A stretch of DNA of 64,000 nucleotides from an uncultured Gammaproteobacteria bacterium (GTDB taxonomy: Bacteria > Pseudomonadota > Gammaproteobacteria > HK1). Both the position numbers and the translations under genes were made by a program. Below the pieces are notes generated by a model. It worked only from the letters and a program-made list of their open reading frames with translations, made no database searches and was not told where the DNA came from. Positions 44,920-53,679 of this stretch are shown piece by piece (position 1 is the first letter of the stretch; each line of letters begins with the position of its first letter). Location: assembly GCA_958295465.1 (NCBI GenBank), contig OY282353.1, forward strand, positions 4,951,001 through 5,015,000. The letters are read 5' to 3'.

Positions 44920-45627
44920 TCAGCATCGATGGGCATAGAGGTCCTCTCTGATGATGATGTCGTGCACCCGGTCGGGCACGAGGAACCGGATCGATTCTCC
45001 GCGCGCGCGCAGCGATCGCACGCGGGTGGCGGAGATGTCCAGGACGGGGATGTCGCGCACGCAGACGACGAACCCCGCGGGGGCGGTGCGGATTGCCTCC
45101 GGGTCATCGTGCCGTCGTGCGCGCAGAAAGCGCGCCACCGTGCCGTTCCGCGGCGGCGCGACGGCGCCGGGGCGTTCCACGACGATGATATGGGCAAGCG
45201 CCGGTATGCGTTCGAAGTCGATCCAGGCGTCGAGGCGGGAGAGTGCATCCATCCCCAGGATCAGGCATAGCGAAACGCCCGGGAACTCCTTGCGCAGCTC
45301 CTGCAAGGTGTCGGCGGTCACCGTCGGCCCGGGGCGCAGGAGTTCGCGCCCGTCGGCTTCGAGCCCCCCGACGTCCGAGAGCGCTGCTTCGAGCAGCCGC
45401 ATGCGCACTTCGGGGCTCGCGACGGGCGGATCGCGCAGCCGCGGGTCGGGGGCGGGGATCAGGCGTACCGAGTCGAGACGCAGGGCGGCGCGCAGCTCCA
45501 GGGCGAGCCTGACGTGCGCGCAATGCACCGGATCGAACGTTCCACCCAGCACCCCGATGGCCCGGGCAGGTGCGGATTCGCGAGGCGGCACGGATTCGGC
45601 CGTCGGTTCGGAGAGGGCCGCGGTCAT
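44920..45627 (-). CDS. nadD: Nicotinate-nucleotide adenylyltransferase
   Basis: Adenylates nicotinate mononucleotide in NAD synthesis. The 235-residue protein has the nucleotidyltransferase motif GVLGGTFDPVHCAHVRLALEL, LIPAPDPRLRDPP, LILGMDALSRLDAWIDFERI and the C-terminal LDISATRVRSL phosphate-binding motif. ATG 45627 follows CAGGACG. About 22 extra residues precede the core fold. Upstream lies a 375 bp repeat-rich gap. Confidence 0.93.
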   Translation of the reverse strand: MTAALSEPTAESVPPRESAPARAIGVLGGTFDPVHCAHVRLALELRAALRLDSVRLIPAPDPRLRDPPVASPEVRMRLLEAALSDVGGLEADGRELLRPGPTVTADTLQELRKEFPGVSLCLILGMDALSRLDAWIDFERIPALAHIIVVERPGAVAPPRNGTVARFLRARRHDDPEAIRTAPAGFVVCVRDIPVLDISATRVRSLRARGESIRFLVPDRVHDIIIREDLYAHRC

Positions 45628-45632
45628 CGTCC

Positions 45633-45825
45633 TGTCCCGACCCGGCGGAGCCGGAACCAGGCGCCTGTCGTGACCCCGGGATCGGCGCGTCCTGGAAGCA
45701 CGGGCGTCCCGCCCGCATGAACTTTTCGCCGGGCAATCCCCGGCAACGCGAGCGGTCCACCCCCAAGAGCCTTTCGCCGCGGCCCCTCTGGGAACACGGA
45801 CGTCCCGACCGCGGGCGGGCCGGAG
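45633..45825 (-). repeat. Intergenic repeat cluster between proA and nadD
   Basis: Two parts. Bases 45633-45690, read on the minus strand, repeat the unit seen at 12195-12250 (GACAGGCGCCTGGTTCCGG core). Next come two similar GC-rich motifs, TCCTGGAAGCACGGGCGTCC (about 45690) and CTCTGGGAACACGGACGTCC (about 45788). Both are able to form hairpins; a third relative, TCTTGCAGTCGCGGGCGTCC, lies near 44484. The rest of the 45628-46002 gap shows no gene. Confidence 0.5.
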
Positions 45826-46002
45826 GCGGTTGCCGGGAGGGAGGGAGCAGTGGGGCGGCCGTCGATCGGCCGTGTGCCGGTCCATCGGCGAGACGGGTGC
45901 GAACCCGTTCGGGACATGGCGCCGATCACCGTGTCTCCGGGCCGTGCCGCACCGCGCCGCCGTGGTGGCCGCGAGGGCTGCGTTTGGCGATGCAGGCGTC
46001 GA

Positions 46003-47634
46003 TCAGCCGCGTACCTGTCCGTTGCCGAGCACGATGAACTTCCGCGTGGTGAGCCCTTCGAGGCCGACCGGCCCGCGGGCGTGCAGCTTGTCGGTGCTGA
46101 TCCCGATCTCCGCCCCGAGCCCGTACTCGAAGCCGTCGGCGAAGCACGTCGGGGCGTTCACCATCACCGAGCTCGAATCGACCTCGGTCATGAACCGGCG
46201 CGCGCGCGCCAGATCGCCGGTCACGATGGCGTCGGTGTGGCCGGAGCCGTAACGCTCGATGTGGGCCATCGCCTCGTCGATGCCGCCGACCACCCGCACC
46301 GCGAGGATTGCCGCGAGAAACTCCGTCTCCCAGTCCGCCTCCGTGACCGGGACCGCATCCGCCACCAGGGCCCGGGTCTCCTCGCAGCCGCGGATCTCCA
46401 CCCCCGCATCCGCGAGCCGCTCCGCCAGGGCCGGGAGCACCCGGGACGCGATGCCGCGCCCGACCAGCAACGTCTCCATCGCACCGCAGATCCCGTAGCG
46501 GTAGGTCTTCGCGTTGAACGCGACCGTGAGGGCCATGTCGGGGTCGGCGTGGTCGTCGATGAAGACGTGGCAGTTGCCGTCGAGGTGCTTGATGATCGGG
46601 ACCCGGGCTTCGCGGCCGATGCGCTCGATGAGCCCCTTGCCGCCCCTCGGCACGATGACGTCCACGTGCGAGTCCATGGCGATGAGTATCCCGACCGCGG
46701 CGCGATCGCTGGTCTCCACCACCTGCACTGCGTCGCGGGGCAGTCCCGCCGCCGCGAGCCCCTCGTGGATACACCCGGCAATCGCGAGGTTCGACGCCAG
46801 CGCTTCGGAGCCGCCTCTGAGGATGGTCGCGTTGCCGGACTTCAGGCACAGCCCGGCGGCGTCGGCGGTGACGTTGGGCCGTGACTCGTAGATGATCCCG
46901 ATCACCCCCAGCGGCACCCGCATCCGCCCCACCTGAAGGCCGGAGGGCCGCATCCGCATCTCGCCGATCTCGCCGACGGGGTCCGGCAGCGTCGCGATCT
47001 GGCGCAGGCCCTCCGCCATCGACCGGATGCGCGCGTCGGTGAGCTCCAGCCGGTCGAGCAACGGGGCGGCGAGGCCACCCGATCGTCCTCTGTCGAGGTC
47101 CTGGCGGTTCGCCGACCGGATGGCGTGAGATTGATCGAGGATCGCGTCGGCGACGGCGAGGAGGGCGGCGTTCTTGGCCTCGGTCGGTGCGCGTGCGAGC
47201 GCCGTGGCGGCGGCGCGGGCCCGGGCGCCGAGGTCGAGCATGTAGGCGTTCAGATCTTCGGGCGTGGATTGCGTGGTGTCGCGGTGGGAGGGCGACGCGA
47301 CCGCTTCGCGGTCGCCCCGCGATTCCGCTGACGCGGAATCGCCAACGTCGTGTGAAACATCGCTGACTGACGCGACCGCTTCGCGGTCGCCCCACGATTC
47401 CGCTGACGCGGAATCGCCAATGTCGTGTGAAACATCGCTGACTGACGCGACCGCTTCGCGGTCGCCCCGCGATTCCGCTGACGCGGAATCGCCAATGTCG
47501 TGTGAAACATCGCTGACCGGCGCAGTCGCGCCGGTACCTGACGTGCCGGCAGGGAGGGAGCGGGCCGTTCCATGCGAGGCCGCGCCGGAGGTCGTTGCGG
47601 CTGCGCTTGCGGTCGTTGCGGCGGTCGTGTCCAT
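46003..47634 (-). CDS. proA: Gamma-glutamyl phosphate reductase with repeat-bearing N-terminal extension
   Basis: Reduces gamma-glutamyl phosphate to glutamate semialdehyde in proline synthesis. The core from LNAYMLDLGARARAAATALARAPTEAKNAAL onward is a complete ProA, with VIYESRPNVTADAAGLCLKSGNA, PRGGKGLIERI, LDGNCHVFIDDHAD, the catalytic Cys in YRYGICGAMETLL, and TGDLARARRFMTEVDSSSVMVNAPTCFADG. Normal start sequence lies near 47241-47260. The only good ribosome site (GGGGAG) precedes ATG 47634, which adds ~125 residues including three 25-residue repeats. proA in this block, between holA and nadD, is a known gammaproteobacterial order. Confidence 0.92.
   Translation of the reverse strand: MDTTAATTASAAATTSGAASHGTARSLPAGTSGTGATAPVSDVSHDIGDSASAESRGDREAVASVSDVSHDIGDSASAESWGDREAVASVSDVSHDVGDSASAESRGDREAVASPSHRDTTQSTPEDLNAYMLDLGARARAAATALARAPTEAKNAALLAVADAILDQSHAIRSANRQDLDRGRSGGLAAPLLDRLELTDARIRSMAEGLRQIATLPDPVGEIGEMRMRPSGLQVGRMRVPLGVIGIIYESRPNVTADAAGLCLKSGNATILRGGSEALASNLAIAGCIHEGLAAAGLPRDAVQVVETSDRAAVGILIAMDSHVDVIVPRGGKGLIERIGREARVPIIKHLDGNCHVFIDDHADPDMALTVAFNAKTYRYGICGAMETLLVGRGIASRVLPALAERLADAGVEIRGCEETRALVADAVPVTEADWETEFLAAILAVRVVGGIDEAMAHIERYGSGHTDAIVTGDLARARRFMTEVDSSSVMVNAPTCFADGFEYGLGAEIGISTDKLHARGPVGLEGLTTRKFIVLGNGQVRG
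47297..47521 (-). repeat. Three tandem 75 bp in-frame palindromic repeats in the proA 5' region
   Basis: Units at 47297-47371, 47372-47446 and 47447-47521 differ at only a few bases. Each contains two hairpins, GCGACCGCTTCGCGGTCGC and GATTCCGCTGACGCGGAATC, plus a linker. The length is divisible by three and no stop occurs in the proA frame, so each encodes about 25 residues (GDSASAES(R/W)GDREAVASVSDVSHD). Confidence 0.9.
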
Positions 47635-47666
47635 GGGTCCGCTCCCCGATGAGCGCGCGTCTGCCG

Positions 47667-48731
47667 TCAATTATAGGGGGCGGCCGGCGGCAGTTTCACC
47701 CCGCTCATCCCCAGCACCAGCCGTTCGAGGCCGTCCCACGCATCGGCACGGGACCAGCGCACGATGGCGCCGGAGCGCGCCGGCGCGCCCTTCAGGCACC
47801 GGTCGACGCCTTCGGCGATGTCCAGCAGCCCGATCCAGCCCCGGCGGGGCATGCGCTTGAGGGCGCGCTGGAGAGCGGGCTTCCTTCTCCACCACCCGCC
47901 GGAGGCCATCCGCAGGGCGTCGTCGAAGCGGGCGCCGCCTTCGAGACCGGCCGCGATGGCGCACACACCGCGGATCGCCCAGGTCAGGGAGCCGAGGACG
48001 TGGAACGGCTCGACCCCCTCTTCGCGAAGGACGTGCAGGATCCTCACCGCGCGCGCACCGTTGCCTTCGAGGGCCGGGTCGATGAGGTCGAATGCGCCGA
48101 ATCGTGCGCTGTCCGCAACGGTGCGCATGACGTCGTCCACCGTGATCGGGCGTCCCTCGGCGAGGAGGCGGAGCTTGTCGATCTCCTGCGCGCATGCGAG
48201 GAGGTTCCCCTCGCTGCGTTCCGCGAGGGCCTCGGCCGCACCGCGCTCGACCGCGACGCCGTGCGACGCGCACCGGGCGGCGATCCAGCGCGGGAGCTCG
48301 TGGGCGCGCACCGGGTAGACTTCGATCACGTCACCCGCGCCTTCGAGGGCCTTGAACCACTTCGTGGAGGTCGAGCGGCGGTCGAGCCGTCCGCACGACA
48401 GCAGCAGCACCGTGTCCGGCGGAGGATTCGCCGCGTACTGCACGAGCACCGGCCCGCCGTCCTTGCCGGGCGAGCCGCCCGGGACCCTCAGGTCGATGAG
48501 TCTCCGCTCGGCGAACAGGGAGAGGCTTGCGGCATGGGCCTGCAGCTCGCTCCAGTCGAAGCCGGAGTCGGCGTGCAGCACGATGCGTTCCGCAAATCCG
48601 GCCGCCCGCGCCGCGGCGCGGATCGTATCGAGGGACTCCTCGCGCTGCAGAGGTTCGTCGCCGTGGACGACGTAGACGCTCGCGTGGCCGCGAGCGAGAT
48701 GACGTTCGAGCTGCTCGGGTCGGATGCGCAC
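47667..48731 (-). CDS. holA: DNA polymerase III subunit delta
   Basis: The delta subunit of the clamp loader, which opens the beta clamp. The 354-residue protein follows the HolA pattern: VYVVHGDEPLQREESLDTIRAAAR, ERRLIDLRVPGG, LLSCGRLDRRSTSTKWFKALE, AAEALAERSEGNLLACAQEIDKL and FGAFDLIDPALEG. Start at 48731. It lies between lptE and proA, the expected order. Confidence 0.93.
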   Translation of the reverse strand: MRIRPEQLERHLARGHASVYVVHGDEPLQREESLDTIRAAARAAGFAERIVLHADSGFDWSELQAHAASLSLFAERRLIDLRVPGGSPGKDGGPVLVQYAANPPPDTVLLLSCGRLDRRSTSTKWFKALEGAGDVIEVYPVRAHELPRWIAARCASHGVAVERGAAEALAERSEGNLLACAQEIDKLRLLAEGRPITVDDVMRTVADSARFGAFDLIDPALEGNGARAVRILHVLREEGVEPFHVLGSLTWAIRGVCAIAAGLEGGARFDDALRMASGGWWRRKPALQRALKRMPRRGWIGLLDIAEGVDRCLKGAPARSGAIVRWSRADAWDGLERLVLGMSGVKLPPAAPYN

Positions 48732-48779
48732 GCTACGCCCGGCCCTCTCCGGCCGGCGCTCGATTCACCCAGCTCATGA

Positions 48780-49265
48780 TCAGCGCCCGAGCGAGCCCTC
48801 GATACGGCGCAGGATCTGCGCCGCCGCGTCACGGCGCATCTCGGTGTGGAGCACGTTCTGTTCCCGGCTGCTCCCGAGCAACGAGTCCGCGTCGAACACG
48901 TGGTCTCGAATCAACGAAATCGTTTGTTTCGGCACAAGTTCCTCGCCCTGCGCACCGGTCACCTCGAACGTCACCTGGTAGGCCAGCTCGAACTCGCTCT
49001 CCTTCCCCGTGTCCGGATCGACGGAGAGGACCCGTCGGTTGAATCGTTCGTCGCCGAGCTGCAGCAGCGCCCCGGTCGAGCCGCGCGCCGATCGGACGTG
49101 GATTCCTCCGCCATCGAGCAACCGGGTGAGCGCGTTGCTGATCTCGATGGGTCCGGCGACGCGGACCGCATCGAGGCCGGGCGGGAGCGACACGGAGCCG
49201 CGAAGCTGATACCCGCATCCGCCGGCGGTCATGACCACCAGCGCCAGGACGAGGTTCCGGAACAT
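48780..49265 (-). CDS. lptE: LPS-assembly lipoprotein LptE
   Basis: A 161-residue outer-membrane lipoprotein. The signal peptide FRNLVLALVVMTAGGC ends in a lipobox and is followed by GYQLRGSVSLPP, the LptE signature. It plugs the LptD barrel for LPS export. The position between leuS and holA is diagnostic. Start ATG 49265 has only a weak ribosome site; in-frame starts upstream would add sequence before the signal peptide. Confidence 0.92.
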   Translation of the reverse strand: MFRNLVLALVVMTAGGCGYQLRGSVSLPPGLDAVRVAGPIEISNALTRLLDGGGIHVRSARGSTGALLQLGDERFNRRVLSVDPDTGKESEFELAYQVTFEVTGAQGEELVPKQTISLIRDHVFDADSLLGSSREQNVLHTEMRRDAAAQILRRIEGSLGR

Positions 49266-49339
49266 GCCGCCGGTGGCGATCACGGGTATCCCCATTCCCG
49301 CCGCGGTGAACATGGAACCGGATTGTCTCGATCCCCGCT

Positions 49340-49432
49340 TCCACGAAGCCTGCCCCCGGCTTGACCGGGGGAATGACGAGGAGTGGCGCCCTGCGTTCTT
49401 TCCGTCATTCCCGCGGAAGCGGGAACCCACGA
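49340..49432. repeat. Inverted-repeat element of the CATTCCCGCGnAAGCGGGAA type
   Basis: CCCCCGGCTTGACCGGGGGAATGACG (two pieces, about 49354-49379) and CGTCATTCCCGCGGAAGCGGGAAC (two pieces, about 49407-49430) face each other and contain inverted GGAATGACG/CGTCATTCC. The second is the well-known small repeat found in many proteobacterial genomes. It sits in the ~290 bp gap between leuS and lptE. Confidence 0.55.
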
Positions 49433-49554
49433 GCCACTGACGATTCTTCTCCATGTTTCACGAAACCTCATGATATCCACTCCGTCTCGCCGCATGAGGG
49501 CGGGTGGATGCCACATCGCTCCGGGCAGGGCGCAGCCGTCACCGCCGTCTCCGA

Positions 49555-52185
49555 TCATACGACGATGTTGACGAGCCGGCCCGGCACCACGATGACCTTC
49601 CGGACCGGCTTCCCGCCGATGAACCGGGCCACGTTGTCGTTGCGCTGCGCCTCCCGCTCGACCGCCTCCCTGTCCGCATCGGCGCCGACGCTGACGTGGC
49701 CGCGCAGCTTGCCGTTGACCTGGACGACGAGCTCGATCACGTCGCGCGACATCGCCGCCTCGTCGGCCACGGGCCATGCTGCGTCGATGACCGGGTCGCG
49801 GTGCCCGAGCGAGCGCCACAGCGTGTGGCAGACGTGGGGGATCACCGGGGCGAGCATCAGCACGACCGCTTCGAGCGCTTCGCGCACGACGCTTCTCCGC
49901 ATGCCGCCGCCCGTATCCGATGCGCCCGCCTCGAACGCGATGACGTCGTTGACGAGCTCGCGGCAGGCCGCGCAGGCGGTGTTGAACTTGTAGCGGCGTC
50001 CCACGTCGTCACCCACCTTCGCGATGGTCTCGTGGATGCGGCATCGGAGCTCGCGCGCCGGGCCGTCGAGCCGGTTCACGTCGAGGGTGGGAGCCGGCCC
50101 CTGCCCGACGTGCTCGCGCACGCTGCGCCACAGCCGGCGCAGGAACCGCGACGCGCCCTCGACCGCGCTCCCGGACCACTCCAGCATCTGGTCCGGCGGC
50201 GACGTCTCGATGATGTAGAGCCGGACGGTGTCGGCGCCGTAACGGGCGATCATCTCCTCCGGGTCCACGCCGTTGTTCTTCGACTTCGACATCTTCTCGA
50301 TCGGGCCGACCTCGACCGGCGCCCCGTCGGAGCGGGCGCGGGCGCCGGTGATCTTGCCCCTGGCGTCGTGCTCGACCTGCACCTCGGCCGGCGCGTAGTA
50401 GCGGATGTGGCCATCCGCCTCGCGGTAGAACGTCTCCGCCACCACCATGCCCTGGGTGAGCAGGTTGGAGAACGGCTCGCGCACCTTCGTGAGCCCCGCC
50501 TCGTTCATCAGCTTCTGGTAGAAGCGCGCGTACATCAGGTGCAGGATGGCGTGCTCGATGCCCCCGATGTACTGGTCGACCGGCATCCAGTAGTCGGCGC
50601 GTGCGTCGATCTTCGAGGCATCCGCACCGGGGCAGCAGAAACGCGCGAAGTACCAGGACGACTCCATGAACGTGTCGAAGGTGTCGGTGTCGCGGCGGGC
50701 GTCCGCCCCGCACTTCGGGCAGGCGGTCTCCACGAACTCCGGGAGCCGGGCCAGCGGCGAGCCACCACCTTCGACGTCCACGTCCTCGGGCAGGAGGACC
50801 GGGAGCTGCTCGTCGGGCACCGGGACCATCCCGCAGGCGTCGCAGTGCACGATGGGGACCGGGCAGCCCCAGTAACGCTGGCGCGAGACGCCCCAGTCGT
50901 GCAGCCGGTAGTTCACCCGGCGCCCGCCGCGCCCGGTCCGTTCCAGCCAGTCCGCCATCCGGTCGAAGCACTCGCGGAAGCCGAGCCCGGAGTATTCGCC
51001 GGAATCGACGACGACGACGTCCTCCTTGTCCGTCCACGCTTCGGCCTGGACATCCAACTCCGTGCCGTCCGCGGGTGCGATCACCTGCCGGATCGGCAGC
51101 CCGTGCCGGAGCGCGAACTCGTGGTCACGCTCGTCGTGGCCGGGCACCGCCATGATCGCGCCGGTGCCGTATCCCATGAGGACGAAGTTCGCGACCCACA
51201 CCGGCAGGCGCTCGCCGTTGAACGGATTGACCGCGTCCAGGCCGAGCGGCATGCCGCGCTTCTCCATCGTCTCGATCTCGGCCGCGGTCGCGCCGCCGCG
51301 CCGGCATTCCTCGATGAACGCGGCGACGTCTTCACGCCGTTCGGCGACCTTCGCGGCCAGCGGGTGCCCGGCCGCCACCGCCATGAACGTCGCGCCGCAG
51401 ACGGTGTCGGGGCGGGTGGTGAAGACGCGCAGCGGCGGCAGGCCGCCATCGGCGCCACCACCTTCCGTTTCGGGGACTTCGATCTCGAAATCGATCTCCG
51501 TGCCCTCGGAGCGACCGATCCAGTTGCGCTGCATGGTCTTGACCGGCTCCGGCCAGTCGATGTGGTCCAGCTCGGTGAGCAATTCCTCCGCAAAGTCGGT
51601 GATGCGCAGGAACCACTGCGGGATCTTGCGCCGCTCCACGAGCGCGCCGGAGCGCCAGCCGCGCCCGTCGATGACCTGCTCGTTGGCGAGCACCGTCCGG
51701 TCGACCGGGTCCCAGTTCACCTCGGACTCCCGGCGGTAGGCGATCCCCTGCTCGAACAGGCGGGTGAACAGCCACTGCTCCCAGCGGTAGTACTCGGGCC
51801 GGCAGGTCGCGAGCTCGCGGCTCCAGTCGTAGGCGAACCCGAGCCGCCGGAGCTGCTCCTTCATGTACTCGATGTTGCGGTAGGTCCAGCGCGCGGGCGG
51901 CACCCTGTTCTGCATCGCCGCATTCTCCGCCGGCAGGCCGAAGGCGTCCCACCCCATGGGCTGGAGGACGTTGCGCCCGCGCATGCGCTGGTACCGGCTG
52001 ATCACGTCGCCGATGGTGTAGTTCCTGACGTGCCCCATGTGCAGCTTTCCGCTGGGGTAGGGGAACATCGACAGGCAGTAGAACTTCTCGCGGGCAGGGT
52101 CTTCCCGGACCTCGAACGCACGGTTCTCGTCCCAGTACGCCTGCGCCTCGCGCTCCACCGTCTCGGGGAGATAACGCTCGTCCAT
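49555..52185 (-). CDS. leuS: Leucyl-tRNA synthetase
   Basis: Charges tRNA-Leu. The 876-residue class I synthetase has the HIGH-type motif in FPYPSGKLHMGHVRNYTIGDV, a CP1 editing domain with TTRPDTVCGATFMAVA and GTGAIMAVPGHDERDHEFA, a zinc-type insert with CPKCGAD, the KMSKSKNNGVDPEEM motif and an anticodon-binding C-terminal region ending VNGKLRGHVSV. Start ATG 52185 has GAGGACG upstream. Confidence 0.97.
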   Translation of the reverse strand: MDERYLPETVEREAQAYWDENRAFEVREDPAREKFYCLSMFPYPSGKLHMGHVRNYTIGDVISRYQRMRGRNVLQPMGWDAFGLPAENAAMQNRVPPARWTYRNIEYMKEQLRRLGFAYDWSRELATCRPEYYRWEQWLFTRLFEQGIAYRRESEVNWDPVDRTVLANEQVIDGRGWRSGALVERRKIPQWFLRITDFAEELLTELDHIDWPEPVKTMQRNWIGRSEGTEIDFEIEVPETEGGGADGGLPPLRVFTTRPDTVCGATFMAVAAGHPLAAKVAERREDVAAFIEECRRGGATAAEIETMEKRGMPLGLDAVNPFNGERLPVWVANFVLMGYGTGAIMAVPGHDERDHEFALRHGLPIRQVIAPADGTELDVQAEAWTDKEDVVVVDSGEYSGLGFRECFDRMADWLERTGRGGRRVNYRLHDWGVSRQRYWGCPVPIVHCDACGMVPVPDEQLPVLLPEDVDVEGGGSPLARLPEFVETACPKCGADARRDTDTFDTFMESSWYFARFCCPGADASKIDARADYWMPVDQYIGGIEHAILHLMYARFYQKLMNEAGLTKVREPFSNLLTQGMVVAETFYREADGHIRYYAPAEVQVEHDARGKITGARARSDGAPVEVGPIEKMSKSKNNGVDPEEMIARYGADTVRLYIIETSPPDQMLEWSGSAVEGASRFLRRLWRSVREHVGQGPAPTLDVNRLDGPARELRCRIHETIAKVGDDVGRRYKFNTACAACRELVNDVIAFEAGASDTGGGMRRSVVREALEAVVLMLAPVIPHVCHTLWRSLGHRDPVIDAAWPVADEAAMSRDVIELVVQVNGKLRGHVSVGADADREAVEREAQRNDNVARFIGGKPVRKVIVVPGRLVNIVV

Positions 52186-52574
52186 CGTCCTCGGGAATCG
52201 CGGTCTCGGGTAGCGGGTATGAGAATAGCAAATCGGCGGGCTCGTCCGGGCGCCGCTTCGCGTGCGCGTTTCCTCGCGCACCAGGGCAGGGCGCAGCATG
52301 TCCAGCGGTATCCACGCCTCCCATTCGTGCTTCCCCGCGCTGCAGGGCAGGGCGCGGGCCGCCGGTACATCGCGCCGAAGTCCTACCGCCGATCGGGCGA
52401 TCCGCCCATTTCGCGTATCCCGGTTCTCCCCCACACTGCGCCTCCACACTCCGGTTTGGGACGCCGCCATGACCGTGGTACCGTCATCCGCAACCCGCGT
52501 TCAGCAGACGTCGCCACGACACCACGAGGGCCGCGTTCGGGGAACGCCGCTCCACCGTCACGAGGGAACCGCCC
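52186..52574. other. 389 bp gap without a recognisable gene
   Basis: The region separates the divergent leuS and Uma2 genes. The minus strand has an AT-richer stretch at about 52210-52230 (TTTGCTATTCTCATAC) that could hold the leuS promoter. Nothing else is recognisable; frames that extend leuS backwards show no homology. Confidence 0.35.
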
Positions 52575-53288
52575 ATGCGCCGACCCGCCCTCCCTCCCCT
52601 CCCTCCCGCCACGGTTGAGTACCCAAGCTCCGACGGCAAGCCCTTGGCCGAGAACGACGCCCAGCTCGCCGCCATCCTGTACGCCATCGCGGTGCTGAGG
52701 ACCCGTTACGCCGGACGCGGTGACGTGTACGTGTCCGGGGACCTCCTCATCTACTACGAGGAAGGGAACCCGCGGGTGGCGGTGGCCCCGGACGTGTTCG
52801 TGGTGTTCGGGGTGGAGGACCGGATGCGCATGAGCTACAAGGTCTGGGAGGAGGGGAAGGGACCGGACTTCGTGCTGGAGGTGGCGTCGCCGGGGACGTG
52901 GCGCGAGGACGTGGGGTCGAAGCGGGGCATCTATGCGCGGTTGGGGGTGAGGGAGTACTGGCTGTACGACCCGCTGGGGGAGCACTTGACGCCGGAGTTG
53001 CAGGGGTACCGGCTGGTGGGCGGGAAGTATGAGCGTCAGCCGTTGGTGGAGTCGTTGGACGGGAGGCTGGCGTTGCGCAGCGAGACGTTGGGTCTGGACC
53101 TGTGGGTGAAGGACAGGGAGATGCGCTTCCGGGACCCGGAGACGGACCTGGACCTTCTCGGCCACCATGAGGAACATCTCGCGCACCAGGCCGCCACTGC
53201 CCGAGCCGAGGTGGAAGCCGTCGCGCGCCGAGCCGCGGAAGCGCGGGTTGCGGAGCTGGAGGCGCTCATCGGCGGGAAGCATGGCTGA
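52575..53288 (+). CDS. Uma2-family (DUF820) PD-(D/E)XK-fold protein
   Basis: A 237-residue restriction-endonuclease-like protein. The core shows VAPDVFVVFG, PDFVLEVASPGTWREDVGSKRGIYARLGVREYWLYDP (the D..ExA..K-type site) and a C-terminal Ala/Glu-rich coiled coil (AEVEAVARRAAEARVAELEALIGG). The family is abundant in cyanobacteria and some proteobacteria; its role is unsettled. Codon use in the middle (many GGG, TTG, GTG) differs from the surrounding genes, suggesting transfer. It lies just upstream of a DGR-like repeat. Confidence 0.87.
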   Translation: MRRPALPPLPPATVEYPSSDGKPLAENDAQLAAILYAIAVLRTRYAGRGDVYVSGDLLIYYEEGNPRVAVAPDVFVVFGVEDRMRMSYKVWEEGKGPDFVLEVASPGTWREDVGSKRGIYARLGVREYWLYDPLGEHLTPELQGYRLVGGKYERQPLVESLDGRLALRSETLGLDLWVKDREMRFRDPETDLDLLGHHEEHLAHQAATARAEVEAVARRAAEARVAELEALIGGKHG

Positions 53289-53410
53289 GCGGCCATCCAT
53301 GGCCCGGGCCTCTCGCCCCCCGCGCCGTCCGGCGGCACGGGGCCATCCCGTTCCGACACGGGCGGCGACGGCGGGTTGGTCCGGGAGCTTGGCCGGCCCC
53401 TGAACGCCGA

Positions 53411-53530
53411 GTGTCGCGGGGCGGCTCGTGGAACCACAAACCGCAGAACCTGCGTTCCGCGAACCGCAACAGGAACACCGCCGGGAACCGGAACAACAAC
53501 AACGGTTTCCGTGTTGCCAGCACGGCCCGC
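53411..53530 (+). other. Adenine-rich repeat resembling a diversity-generating retroelement (DGR) template/variable region
   Basis: On the plus strand a ~120 bp segment reads, if translated, GGSWNHKPQNLRSANRNRN followed by TAGNRNNNNGFRVAST. This is the C-type-lectin/FGE C terminus that DGRs mutate. Nearly all variable positions are AAC codons, the unmutated state expected of a template repeat (TR) rather than a variable repeat. No reverse transcriptase, Avd gene or open C-type-lectin gene is in the window, and no long frame leads into it, so it seems an orphan. The rest of the 53289-53679 gap is GC-rich and without a gene. A decayed 3' end of a formylglycine-enzyme-like gene is the alternative. 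Confidence 0.55.
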
Positions 53531-53679
53531 CCGCCGGAGTCCCCGCGCCCACGGGTGCAGGGAGCGCGCTTCGGGCCGTCCAGGGCCGGTCATGACGAGC
53601 GCACCGCGCTTCGCACGGAGCGTGCGGTGCAGGGCGGCGCCCGCCCTGGGCCTGCACGGCCGGCGGGCGCCGCCGTTTT

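Noticed and set aside
47297..47521. The 75 bp repeats as a CRISPR array
   Set aside because: Units are directly abutting without unique spacers and stay in the proA frame.
49504..52698. 1064-codon plus-strand open frame opposite leuS
   Set aside because: It is antisense to an intact leuS and shows only the His/Arg/Asp-rich pattern of GC-rich shadow frames.
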